Source: Proteromonas lacertae (Eukaryota; Sar; Bigyra; Opalinata; Proteromonadidae). Taken from it: a DNA stretch of 64,000 bases. The notes under the pieces are model-generated. The model saw nothing but the letters and a program-made list of their open reading frames with translations, made no database searches and was not told the origin of the DNA. The position numbers and the translations under genes were made by a program. This document shows positions 12,878-23,613 of the stretch, piece by piece. The stretch spans positions 45,086-109,085 of the forward strand of contig NGBS01000027.1 of NCBI GenBank assembly GCA_002245135.1. Direction: 5' to 3'. Position 1 is the first letter of the stretch. Every line of letters starts with the position of its first letter.

Positions 12878-15608
12878 CTGGGTTGAATAATAAAGGGACA
12901 GGGCAGTGGCGGGACAAGGGCATGTCCCGGGCAAAAATTGAAAGGGGCGTCCTTTATACTATCTAAAAATAGAAAAGGGTACAATTTGCCCTTTTCAATT
13001 ATTTTATTTATATTTTTATATTTTGTGCGATTTTAGGGATATTAAACGCTATAAAAATATTTATTCTTTTCATAATTATGTATTATTATCTTATAACAAT
13101 AACAAACAATAATATTTCATTATAATAATAGCCTTAAAAGTAAGGGCTTTGAGATCCTTCATCACTAGAACTTTCATTTTCATCACTAGAACTTTCATCT
13201 TTATCACTAGAATTTTCATCACTTAAACCTTCATCGCTAGAACTACCAGAACTTTCATCTTCATCACCAGAACATTGATAATCTAAAGTGTCATATGCTA
13301 TATTGTTATCAATTTCATTCAGCACATCTAAATTATATTCTTCTTCACTAATATCATTATCATCTTCATTTCTATCTTTTTCTTTGTTTTTTTCTTTTAA
13401 TAAATCATATTTTATTCTTAAAATATTATTTATAGTATTAAGCTGTAATTTATTTCTAATATGATTATGAACTATTCCCTCAATACTAAATGAACGTTCA
13501 ATAAATGAGCTTGTGACAGGAATAGTTGAAAGAATATCATATAGCTTCTTAACATTTGGGTAAAAAACTCCATACATATTGTACCATATATTAGTTGATA
13601 TCTTTTTCGAAAATATATCTGAAGGGCACTTTTTGGAGTATGGTTTTCTTCTTTCAAAATGATATATCTCATTTAATGCTTTCTGATTTAAAATAGGGCT
13701 GAATTTAGATAATATATATCTTTATATATTATCCTTCTCCATGTCTGAAAATTTATGTTTACTGTTTATGTCTAAAAATTCATATAGAGCTAAAATGCTG
13801 TAGTTTGCATGTCTAGTCTCTTTTTTTATAATGTCTTTAATAAGTTCTTTTTCACTTGATGACCTTTTCATTAACTTTCTTTTAATTTTGGTCAATATTC
13901 TGAAACCATCATTTAATGTAGATGAATCTTTGCATAATAAGTGTATATTTGTGGAAATATATTTTGCAATCTTGTAGCATTCTTTAATTTCTGGTATATC
14001 TTCTTCCTTTAATAATTTTATCTGTAATAAAATTTCTTTATTGAGTAATATTTTTCTAAATACATCGCTATAGCTTGACCATCTCGTATCACAACCCTTG
14101 CGTATTTGGATATTTTTTTGTATAATTGAATATATAGTTTCTCTAATCTTTTGATTATTATTTAACTTATGAATAATGTCATTACACATGACTATCACTT
14201 TTTTGTATTTCTCTATTTCGAATACTTTTTTACTGATTAAGTTTAGGATGTGTGCTAAACATCCAAACTTTAATACAGGTCTATTTATTTTTTTCTCTAA
14301 AATACTACTTATCTTTTTCATGGTGTAGTTGTTATCACTACTCACAGCAACAATGTTTTTAATATCTAGTTTATACTTCACTAATGTTTGAATTATTAAT
14401 TCCACTATATTTTCTGATGTTTCTCGTTTATGTAAATAAATGGATTCCAAAAACGAAATATCACTGCTTTTCTTTATTGCCAAATTAATAACGTTTTCAT
14501 TGGTTACTGATTTCCAAGCGTCCACAATTATACATATTTTACTGTTATCTACAATTTCCTTTACTATTCTTTCTGCTTCTTCGTTCATTGATGCTTTTAT
14601 TTTGTTTATTGTTATTGACTTTGTAGTTGGATTTAATGCATATATTAGATTTTTAAAGGATTTAGATTGTATGGTTCTGAAAGCTAAGTTATTTTTTATA
14701 AGATATTTGGTCACCATTAAGTTTATTGCACGTTCATCATATCTCAATTCTGTAAGTTTTGATTGGATTAGCTTTTCACTACATCTAATTTAATAAATAT
14801 AATAAATATATTTATACTTTTTGTAATGACGTTTCAAATTAGTGCAATGAGCAATAATCATTGCCTTGCACCTTCTGCATTGAATTCTGTTGTATTTTTC
14901 AAGGGGTTTCTTTAACACCACATCTTCATTAAAGTATCTATACACAGCATCTCTCGTTTTACCCATATACAATTGAAATGCAAAATGATAGCTCGAAATT
15001 CTCAAACCATTTTCTAAGTATTCAAATAATTGCTTGAAATACATTAAGTAGTATGCAAAATATACTAAATAGTAATTTTGAAATAGTTTTTCTATTAGTT
15101 TATGAAATATATTATGTTATTATCATAACAAGTACTATTGATTATCAATTAACTGAAAATACCCATTCTATAGCTATACTTCTTAATTATCTATATGATT
15201 ATGTATAATATACAAAATTATTTATTATATAAATTACATTTATGTTCAGTGACGTCAATCACCTTGAAATGTACATAATGTATATATATGCATATCAGAA
15301 TATGATATACAGTATGTATATTCTATATAATTAGTATATATGCATAAACATATGATATTATATAATCATAAGAAAAGTAGATGACTATTATGTTATAATA
15401 CACAATAATATATCCTTTTTAACATATGTTAGTATATCTAGATGATAATATGGAAAAGTTATAACAAAAAATCAGAAAAAATATACTACAGCATAACACA
15501 TGCTAATATTACTATGCCCGAGCAGTAAGGGGCAGGCTTCTTTTCAGCTGAAAAAAAAGGGGCAAAAATAGGGCAAAATTCGAAAAGGACGCCCTTTATC
15601 GAACCCAG
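12878..15608. mobile_element. hAT-superfamily DNA transposon, complete ends with 8-bp target-site duplication
   Basis: The element is 2,731 bp. It starts CTGGGTTGAATAATAAAGGG and ends with the inverse of CTGGGTTCGATAAAGGG, giving imperfect terminal inverted repeats. The direct repeat GTTTGATA lies immediately outside both ends (12870-12877 and 15609-15616). Eight-base duplications are the hAT hallmark. The subterminal regions are locally GC-richer and hold several GGGC/GCCC motifs, possible transposase sites. One transposase gene lies inside on the minus strand. The perfect duplication and nearly open gene imply a recent insertion. Confidence 0.9.
13134..15044 (-). CDS. hAT transposase (BED finger, RNase H-like core, dimerisation domain), one in-frame stop
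   Basis: DDE-type transposase that moves the surrounding element by cut-and-paste. Seen: exon 1 carries a BED-type zinc finger (CRRC near 14868, then HCTNLKRHYKK). A 33-nt intron (about 14787-14819) leads to the core, where AVSSDNNYTMKK and RKGCDTRWSSYSDVF fit the hAT catalytic region. The C-terminus has the dimerisation block TIPVTSSFIERSFSIEG (about 13490-13540), then a Ser/Asp/Glu tail with repeated SSDE units. One in-frame TAA at 13719-13721 interrupts an otherwise continuous frame, and no GT...AG intron removes it. The stop may be a young inactivating mutation or an error. Confidence 0.85.
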
Positions 15609-15616
15609 GTTTGATA
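15609..15616. repeat. hAT target-site duplication, right copy
   Basis: GTTTGATA directly follows the right inverted repeat and matches 12870-12877 exactly. Confidence 0.9.
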
Positions 15617-15691
15617 AGATGTTTATAAGATTAACAAACAACATTAAAAACAAAAAAACACATTAATATGAAAATAAGTAAGGGGGGGAAA

Positions 15692-16693
15692 TCATTCAGT
15701 TTTGGATTTCTTTGGTAATGGAAAAGATTCACTGTCAATTGAACTTAATTGGGGAATTTTTCGTTTATATTTAGCAGGTCTAATCTCTTCACCTTCTTCA
15801 CTCTTCTTCTTCAGTAATTTACTACGTCTCTCATCTTTTTCTGCATTTACTAGATAATGAGAAGTTGCTTTAGTTTTTTGACTTAATTCAGCTTTTAATT
15901 TTTGTTCTCGGATTATCTTTTCATATCCTATTTAAATAGTAAATTATATAAAAATATATACTCATCTTTTCTGTTAAATGACTCCATTTAAAGCCTTTCA
16001 AATATTTCATATTCCATAAATCATCATGATAATAACTTCTCTTTTTACCTCCTATCTCATGGTTATTTAATTGTTCAGCGATTAATTTCGCTTTATGTTT
16101 ATCTACAAATTCAACCCAGCCTTCTACATATTTACGATTTCGATTTCCACCTTTCTTTACTCTTCGACGATAACATGATTCATCTTCTGGAACAATATAC
16201 ATTCGATTGATTTTGCCATATTTTTGTAATAATGATTTCAACTTTTCTGGTTTCATATATGGAGGAATTCGACTTAAATAGATTACTCCTGATTTCTTTA
16301 TCTTCTTCTTCATTGATTCCAACTTCTTCTCACAGATTATTTTCTATTAATTATTGAAAATAAAAAAATGAATACTTTCTCTTCAAGTGTTAATTCATTT
16401 TCACTTTCATCGCTGTATAAATCATTCTTTTCTTTAAATTCATTTTCATCATCCAATTCTTCATCTTCCTCTATTTCTTCATTATCTTCTTCTCCATCTT
16501 CATTTTCTGTATCTGTCTCTCCATCATCATCTACATTATTTTCATGTAATTCATTTTCTTCTTCTTCAGCTACAAAAAAATCATCCTCTTCTACCTCAGT
16601 ATTAACTTCATTTTCACTTTCATTGCTCATTTCACCTGATTGTTCATCACTTTCTTCTATTTTAATATCATTCTTATTCTTCTTTCCTTTCAT
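15692..16693 (-). CDS. ESF2/ABT1-like RRM protein, pre-rRNA processing
   Basis: ESF2/ABT1 proteins act in the nucleolus in the small-subunit processome, where they support the helicase Dbp8. Seen: an acidic Glu/Asp/Asn-rich N-terminus (16370-16690), a 32-nt intron, then an RRM with the family signature SGVIYLSRIPPYMKPEKL, a KYGKINRMYIVPED strand and VEGWVEFVDKHKAKLIAE. A second short intron follows. The last exon is basic (GYEKIIREQKLKAEL) and stops at the TGA at 15692-15694. The domain order and GVIYLSRIPP motif match the family well. Total is about 295 residues. Confidence 0.85.
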
Positions 16694-17125
16694 CTCAAAA
16701 ATGATTGAATGAAACGGATAATTTTTTACTTAATTTGAAAATAAAAATATGAAGTATGTAAACATTAGAATAGAATAAAACTACCATTAAATGTTTTTTG
16801 AATTACAGTTATGGTGTTATTGATGAAAATAATTATTTATTCATAATATAGAAGTGAAATAAGTATTAAAATGCTATAAATACTTTATATATGCATTAAT
16901 TGATGTGTTTTATATATTATATTCATTGTGCACAAATAAAATAAAAAAATGCACAATTAAAATATATCGGATATTCTATACATCATCATTCACTATATTC
17001 ATGCTCACTTTATACGTTTCATATTTTCATTAATCTATATGATATCTTATTCTTATTTTATTCAGTGTAACTGATTTGAAACGAATCTATTTCTATATTT
17101 ATACCAAAATCAATATTTTGCTGAA
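16694..17125. other. Intergenic region, divergent promoters
   Basis: About 430 bp of AT-rich DNA between the divergent ESF2-like and BTB-SPRY genes. No convincing coding exon, RNA gene or repeat is visible. It should hold both promoters. Confidence 0.6.
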
Positions 17126-19254
17126 ATGAAAGTAATCGATAATGAAATTGGTCAGAATGGGTATAGATAATTATATTTGATTATATAGGTTAAGTAGAAT
17201 GCTAGTGAATAATGGTTATGGTGATTTGAAAGTTAAAGTTGGAAGCGAAGAAGTTGTGTGTGTGAAAAGTATCTTAATGAACGGTAATGCTACAATTAAG
17301 AAATTATTGGATGATGAGAAGCAGAGTGGAGTATTAGAAATATATGAAAAATGTGAAATAAACTCATTTTTAGAAATAGAAAAATACTATAGTGGTGGAT
17401 GTATGGAATTGAATGAAGATAATGTCTGTGATATATTGAGACTCAGTATCTATTACAATGATAATCGAATAATGAGAATCTGTAAGAGATACTTAAAGAA
17501 ACATATGAATGATTCAATAGTAATAGAAATATTCTCAATATTAAATGGTTTAAATATAAACCAGTTGAATGAATTGAGAGATGTAAGTGAAGAATATTTA
17601 AAAGTGAATGGTTTTAAATACTTGAATGATGGTATAAATATATTTATGTTAATATAAAATAGATAAATTATTATCAAAACTGAATTTACAATCAATAAGG
17701 TTTATCTTGAATATTGAAGAGTTAGTTATCAATGATGAAACTTGGTTATTAAATCGATTATTGAAATGGTATAGAAATGTATTGAAAGAAGAGTCAGAAA
17801 GTGAAGAAGAATTGAATGAGTTTAAGTTATTATTAAAAGAAGAGATTAATCAATTTGAAGTAAAGAAAGAAGAAATAGAAGAAGAAAATTTGAATGTAAT
17901 AAAAGAATTAAAAATTGAAATGAAAGAAAGGAAAAATCATGTTTATATTAAAACTAAAGAAGTGAATAATCCTAACTTAATAAAGATAATTCATGAATTT
18001 TACATAAAAGAAGAAGAAGAAATAGAATTAAATGGAAGATTATATGAAGTATTGAATAAAGAAGAAATGAAAGAAGAAATGATGAAATTGTTGAATAATG
18101 AAGATGTACGAGTTATTGAAATAGTGTTAAATCTGATAATGGGAATGAAAATCTCTGAAATAATTCCTAATAAAATAAAGAATAATTTGTTAAGAGAATT
18201 ATTATATGAATATGGAAGAAACAAAAGAAATCGAACAATGAAATGTTTGTGTTTATTTGTTGCTGATATTACTAATATAATGATAAGTGAAAAGTTATGT
18301 GGAAAAGAAATTCTCTTTAGAATGTTGAATGAAGATTATTATTTAAATTCAAAGTCCAAAGAATTATTAATCGAATATATTCAAGAAATGAAATTGGGTG
18401 AGAGCGAAGAAGAAGAAATGAGAAAAATAATAATGGATGAAGAATTATTAGAAGAATTATTAATAAAAGAAATCACATCATTTTCATATCCTCAATCAGA
18501 ATATTCATTTATATTAAATGAAGAAATCTCAATAATTCCTTCATTTGATGGAAATCGATGTGAATTTTTAATAAATCCTTCATTGCCAGATGGTTTAATG
18601 ATAGATAAAGAGAATGGAATAATTCATGGAAAAGTAGAAGAGAGTTATGAAAAGAGAGAATATGAAATAAGTTGTAAGAATAATCATAGTGAAAAGAATT
18701 TCAAAATATTATTAGAATTTATAGATGTAAAATTTACAGAATTTAACAAAAGTAAAGGTGTATCAATCTCAAATAATGGGATGTTAATAACAAACACAAA
18801 TAATGGAGATAATCATTGTTATTTGAATTTGAAAATGGAAAATGGAGTTTATCATATCAAATATCAATTTCATCAAAATGGAAATAAAAATAATGGTATA
18901 ATGTTAGGGTTATCAACTGATAATACATATTCCGGTGATCATATTTATAATCAACCAACAACATGTAATTATTATGCATGTAATGGCAAAAGTCAAGATA
19001 TTGCAAGATATTGTCATATTGGAACAGTTGTTTATAAAAATCCAAATTTCAATAATCATGGAGATGGTTCAATTTATGAAGTAATTGTTGATATGAATAA
19101 AAGAGAATTTTAGATTAGTCATAATGATTCATCTCCTGTTTTACTTGTTAAAGATTTACCATCTCCTTTATATTCATATGCTATTCCATATTTTCAAAAA
19201 ACTTCAATAGAATTATTATCAGTAAATCATCAAAATAAAACAAAAACAATTTAA
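17126..19254 (+). CDS. BTB/POZ protein with C-terminal SPRY-like domain
   Basis: Possibly a cullin-3 substrate adaptor. Seen: the ATG at 17126 starts a short exon; a 28-nt intron leads to a BTB domain (GYGDLKVKVGSEEVVCVKSI and following) and helices like a BACK domain. A second intron (about 17630-17662) is followed by a Glu/Lys-rich helical region, an Ig-like segment (SLPDGLMIDKENGIIHGKV) and a SPRY/B30.2 fold (NGIMLGLSTDNTYSGDHIY, then YEVIVDMNKREF). An in-frame TAG at 19111-19113 lies inside the SPRY core. The frame stays open beyond it for 46 codons that still fit SPRY (PSPLYSYAIPYFQKTSIELL). A candidate 33-nt intron (19081-19113) would remove the TAG in frame. The end given assumes one of these explanations. 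Confidence 0.7.
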
Positions 19255-19284
19255 TAAATATAATATTATTTTATATTATTATTT

Positions 19285-20285
19285 TCATTTCATTTCAGCT
19301 CCAGATATTATATTATATCCTTTATCTCGAGTGTCATTATATCGAAGCCATTTCTGTCGAATTGGATCGGGAACATAAGGAGGATCATTTGGAATTATTC
19401 GATTATATGTGTTATAAACAGGTCCAGCTCGACCTTTGGATGGGAATATTTTCGTTGATTTATCATATTCTATTTGACCTTCGATTGTCTTAAAAGGATG
19501 ATAACCATGTCTATTATTATCATTAATAATAAATATTTATATATATAATACGTTACATCAGGATCGATTCTCTCAGCTAACCATTGTTCTCTCTTTTCAT
19601 TATGATTTCTTTGCCACTCATTGTCTTTTCTAATTAATTCTTGTTCTTCTTCATATACCATCGTATCATCTACTAAAGGACCATCTAAACTAAATACTCC
19701 TCGATTATGTCGATGATGCATTATATATCTTCTTCTTAAATCATCATGAATGGCTTTTCGTCTTACTCGTTCTGCTTCTTCAATTCGAATTTCTCGATCA
19801 TTCATTGCTTTTCTTTCAGCTGGAGTCATTACTGTTTCTTTTAATTCAGGCTTTTCGATTATCACTTCAGGATCTCGCATTTGGAAATTCATATATTTCT
19901 CACGAGATAAACCGATTGTGATATTATTTGAACCACTCTTTTGAAGAGTTTCTCTCATTCTGTCATTTTCTTTCTCAAACATTGTTCTAAACATCAAAAC
20001 TATATTATATTTATTATACTCTGGTAGTTTGCCTTTCTCAATTTTGTGAATTAATACAGTTCCTTCTCTTTGTTCCTCTTTTGGTAAATATCTATATTGT
20101 TGTTCATCTAATTTATAAAATGGTTGAGTTTCATCATAAACAGTAGCATCATATAAATGAGGGAATGGGGAAGTTCTAACTGGTATATCATGACTTATGG
20201 TTCTTTGATTTGTATCCCATGAATATGTCATTGGTTGTGAATCAAAAAACTTCGTTAGTCTTTTAGGATCAACAGCTTTCTTCAT
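19285..20285 (-). CDS. Unrecognised protein of about 315 residues
   Basis: I do not recognise this gene. Seen: two exons with a GTA...TAG intron of about 45 nt near 19510-19555. The N-terminus is rich in Tyr/Pro/Asp; a charged, Arg/Glu-rich helical middle follows (ERKAMNDREIRIEEAERVRR). The C-terminus is compact and aromatic and Pro-rich, with GRAGPVYNTYN, NDPPYVPDP and DKGYNIISGAEMK, ending at the TGA at 19285-19287. No membrane segment or signal peptide is present. Short Pro/Tyr-rich proteins with such GYNI tails recall small axonemal microtubule inner proteins, but this is only an impression. The gene is convergent with the BTB-SPRY gene, 30 bp apart. Confidence 0.6.
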
Positions 20286-20358
20286 CGTTCAAAAAACAAT
20301 TCTTTTTAATCTGAAACGACTACAAAAATACACTTAATACACTGTATTATATAAGGAA

Positions 20359-23346
20359 ATGAAAATGTTGTTATTGTACATGTTATTTATGGTTATATTT
20401 GTGTCAGCACAAGACATTACATGTATTTTATTATTTTTGATGTGATAGATTGCAAAGTTTATGATTCTTTACTCAATACTGTGAAGGAAGGATATAGAGG
20501 AAGTTATCACACATCAAGGAATGATATGTATAATTTTATTATTCATTGTAAACAGAGAAAAGATAACAACAAATAGAGTAATTAGATATTACCTTCTATT
20601 ATTTCATGACTCAATAACAGGAGATAGTGATATTCCAGAAATAGAAGATGAAGATGCATTTGCTTTTTATGGAATGAAAGATGCTAAATTTTCTTTACTG
20701 AATTGTATGAACCAACAGTTGTCAGAGAATGAAAGGACTTTTATAGTAGAAAAGATTATAAACATGTTATACAAAATACATGAAACAAGACCAAAAATAG
20801 TTTTACATATCTTAGAAATATTTTCATCATTATCACAATCACCACGTATATATCATCTAAGAGCAGAATCTAATTACTATGTATATATATATATATATAT
20901 ATATATGATAATATATATAATAATAATATAATAAATAGCTTGAAAGATGGCAAAACATGTATGAAGATTTAATTCAATGTTTAAACTACAATTATACTGA
21001 GTGTTTATCATTGTATTGGTATATAAACAGTATAACCTATCAATGGGATAAGATATTTCAATCATCTTATCAATTCTTAGTAGATAAGCAGAATAATGAT
21101 AATAATAACAAAGATAATGAATTAAAGAGATTATATGCAACAATATATTATTCAAGATCATTGATTGCTTTGAATCAAACAAAGACTGGGATTTCTAACT
21201 TGTTAGTGTTATTAAATGATCATCCTAATAATGAATTACTATGGGAAGTTATTGATGAGTATTTATATTTTGTATTAATATATTTATTATAGTATTATAT
21301 CATCTTATGGAGTGATAGGCTTTATGAATGCAGTTGCAACTTTGTATATTGATGTTATTCATATATATTTTGTTTAGATCTAATGAAATTTCATTAACTC
21401 CTTGTACAAAATTTAAAATGAATACTTACTTTCCACTTACACTAGTCAATGATAATGATATACAAATCAATGGAGAAAGAATTATCCAGTCGTTGAATAA
21501 TATGGTTAATCAAACTGAGAAAATACCGTATATATTATATTTTATTATTTTTCTATAGAAATATTGAGAATTGTCCACCAAGCATTCTTTAGTAGATTAT
21601 CTCCATTATTATTAAAAGATATTTTGATATTCGATCCATTAGTAAAAGTGTTAGATTATCATCCATTAAGAGTTCAACCTCAAGAAGAAAAGAGTATAAA
21701 TCATATTATTATATTTATTACCTTATAGTTCGAGTTCCAAATACTCCAATAAAAATTGCTTTTATTTTACAGACAAATGTTCCATATTATTCATTTCCAG
21801 AATCATTGCAAGTATAATAACAAAAATTATCAATTATTATTACTTATTAGAATTTAATAATGAGATTACCACATAATGAATTTATAACTACTGTTTATCT
21901 CACAAAAAAATCTGATTGGTTTGAAGATAATTACGATGAATATATAAAAACTCAATGTACTGACATTGAACTGTGTAAATCATATATACGAATAGAAATA
22001 CTACAAACAGAATATGTTGAAAGAATAAAACAAATATATAGTCAAAGTTATGATGTTATTGTGTATGAAAATCCATTTTCAGATTGGCAACAGTATTTAT
22101 TAGCATTTAATAGACTTGCACCAATACAAATCGTTTCAAATGAATGTAAATCACCTACTTTCTTACCTACAATTGATTATATTATAGCTCCTGCAATATT
22201 GAATGTTAATTATAATGATTTGACAAGTCATTTTACCGAACAAGTGATATTATATACTGCTTCTGGTTATTTATATAATATTCCTAATAAAGTAGAAGTT
22301 ACTTTGAAGAGAGAAGATATTGGATTTACTGATGGTCATTTGTTGATTTTATATACTGGAGATTATCATACTAGTGTACCAGGTTATGATATTTTCTTAA
22401 GACAAATATTGCATGTTATTCCTTATGCTTATATTATTATGTTTAAACAGTATATTATATTTTAACTTGTATTAATTTGTTTAGCGGAAAAATATTGTAT
22501 TATGAAAGTTTCTATAGAAGATTAAAGAAGAATATTGAACCTTATTTTCATAGAATTCATTTTGTTAATTTATGTATTTTCATTACCTTTGTATTATTAT
22601 TATGTTCAATAGATTCTGAAGAAATATTAATGAATTACTTTTCAATATGTGATATATATTTAGAAACAGAATTTATGCCTCAACCAAAGAATATCATATT
22701 AGCAAGTAACTTCAAAGTTCCAGTAATAGTAATACCTCAATATGGAATGAAAACCACAATTTCAGCTCACATGTTACAATCAATGAATGAAACAATTGGA
22801 ATAAAAACAAACGTTTATACTTCAATAGAATATATAATAGACTTAGTAGTTAAAGATAATCACCTTCTTAAAGAAACGAAATCAAGTTTAGATTATTCAA
22901 GACATGTACTAATCAATGATACAATCTATTTAAATGAATTTATTAGTATGTTAAGAATAGCATCAGGATATCAGTTTAATGAAACAAAGAATATAACATA
23001 CAATAATATTCAGTATTTATTAACTCAAAAAAGGTTTGACACTTTGTTGTATAAGACTTATCAATTTATTACACCTGTTATATCTGATTATGAAATGTGG
23101 TATTATCTTGCTACATTCTATGAAAATGTGAAAGAATATAATTCAGCTTATCAATGTATTCAGTTTTGTTTAAGATTGAATTCTGTTTATTTACCTGCTA
23201 TACTTGAGAAAGATGCTATTATGAAAGTATTATTATTATTATTATATATTGCTTCTTAGAGATTAAATGGAACTGAAATTGGAGCTGAAATGGAAATATT
23301 GAATTTTGATGATTTGAATAAAGTGTTTAATATAGACAGCTTATAG
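20359..23346 (+). CDS. Signal-peptide TPR protein with GT41/OGT-like glycosyltransferase region
   Basis: Probably a lumenal or secreted-pathway glycosyltransferase. Seen: the ATG at 20359 begins a hydrophobic signal-like segment (MLLLYMLFMVIFVSA) ending in a short first exon. Exons of helical TPR-like repeats follow. The region around 21750-22460 has FRVPNTPIKIAFILQTNVPYYSFP and ILYTGDYHTSVPGYDIFL. The region 22620-22800 (CDIYLETEFMPQPKNI, then FKVPVIVIPQYGMKT) fits the donor-binding half of GT-B enzymes such as the OGT/SPY type. The extreme C-terminus returns to TPR-like helices. At least nine introns of about 24-60 nt are needed; that near 20880-20938 holds a long TA run. Family assignment is moderate; substrate unknown. 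Confidence 0.5.
20881..20905. repeat. TA microsatellite in intron
   Basis: A run of TA dinucleotides inside an intron of the TPR glycosyltransferase gene. Confidence 0.85.
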
Positions 23347-23613
23347 ATAACCAATACATATATACTCTTACTATTATTTTATTTGTGATTTGATTCACAT
23401 TTTAAAGTATGTTATGTTGTAAATGGGGAGATTTGATTAATGAAAAGGATTTTTCTTGATCTTCTTTATCTTCTTAGTTTTTATTCGTCTCATATATATA
23501 TGAGATACTTTATTCTCTGAAAATGAATTTAGAAGATTCTAATATCATATCCATCCTTTATAACAGTGAAACTTTTCTTCACTCTTATTTTACTTCTTTT
23601 CTTGTCGTATGAT
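23347..23613. other. Intergenic region
   Basis: About 270 bp of AT-rich DNA between the glycosyltransferase and chitin synthase genes. I see no further gene. The chitin synthase promoter should lie here. Confidence 0.5.

Noticed and set aside
16368-16712. Poly-Ser open frame opposite the ESF2-like gene
   Set aside because: It is antisense to an acidic GAA/GAT-rich N-terminus, which gives Ser/Phe repeats by base composition.
19285-20285. Firm call as an axonemal protein
   Set aside because: Only a general resemblance of the Pro/Tyr-rich tail; no named family could be supported.
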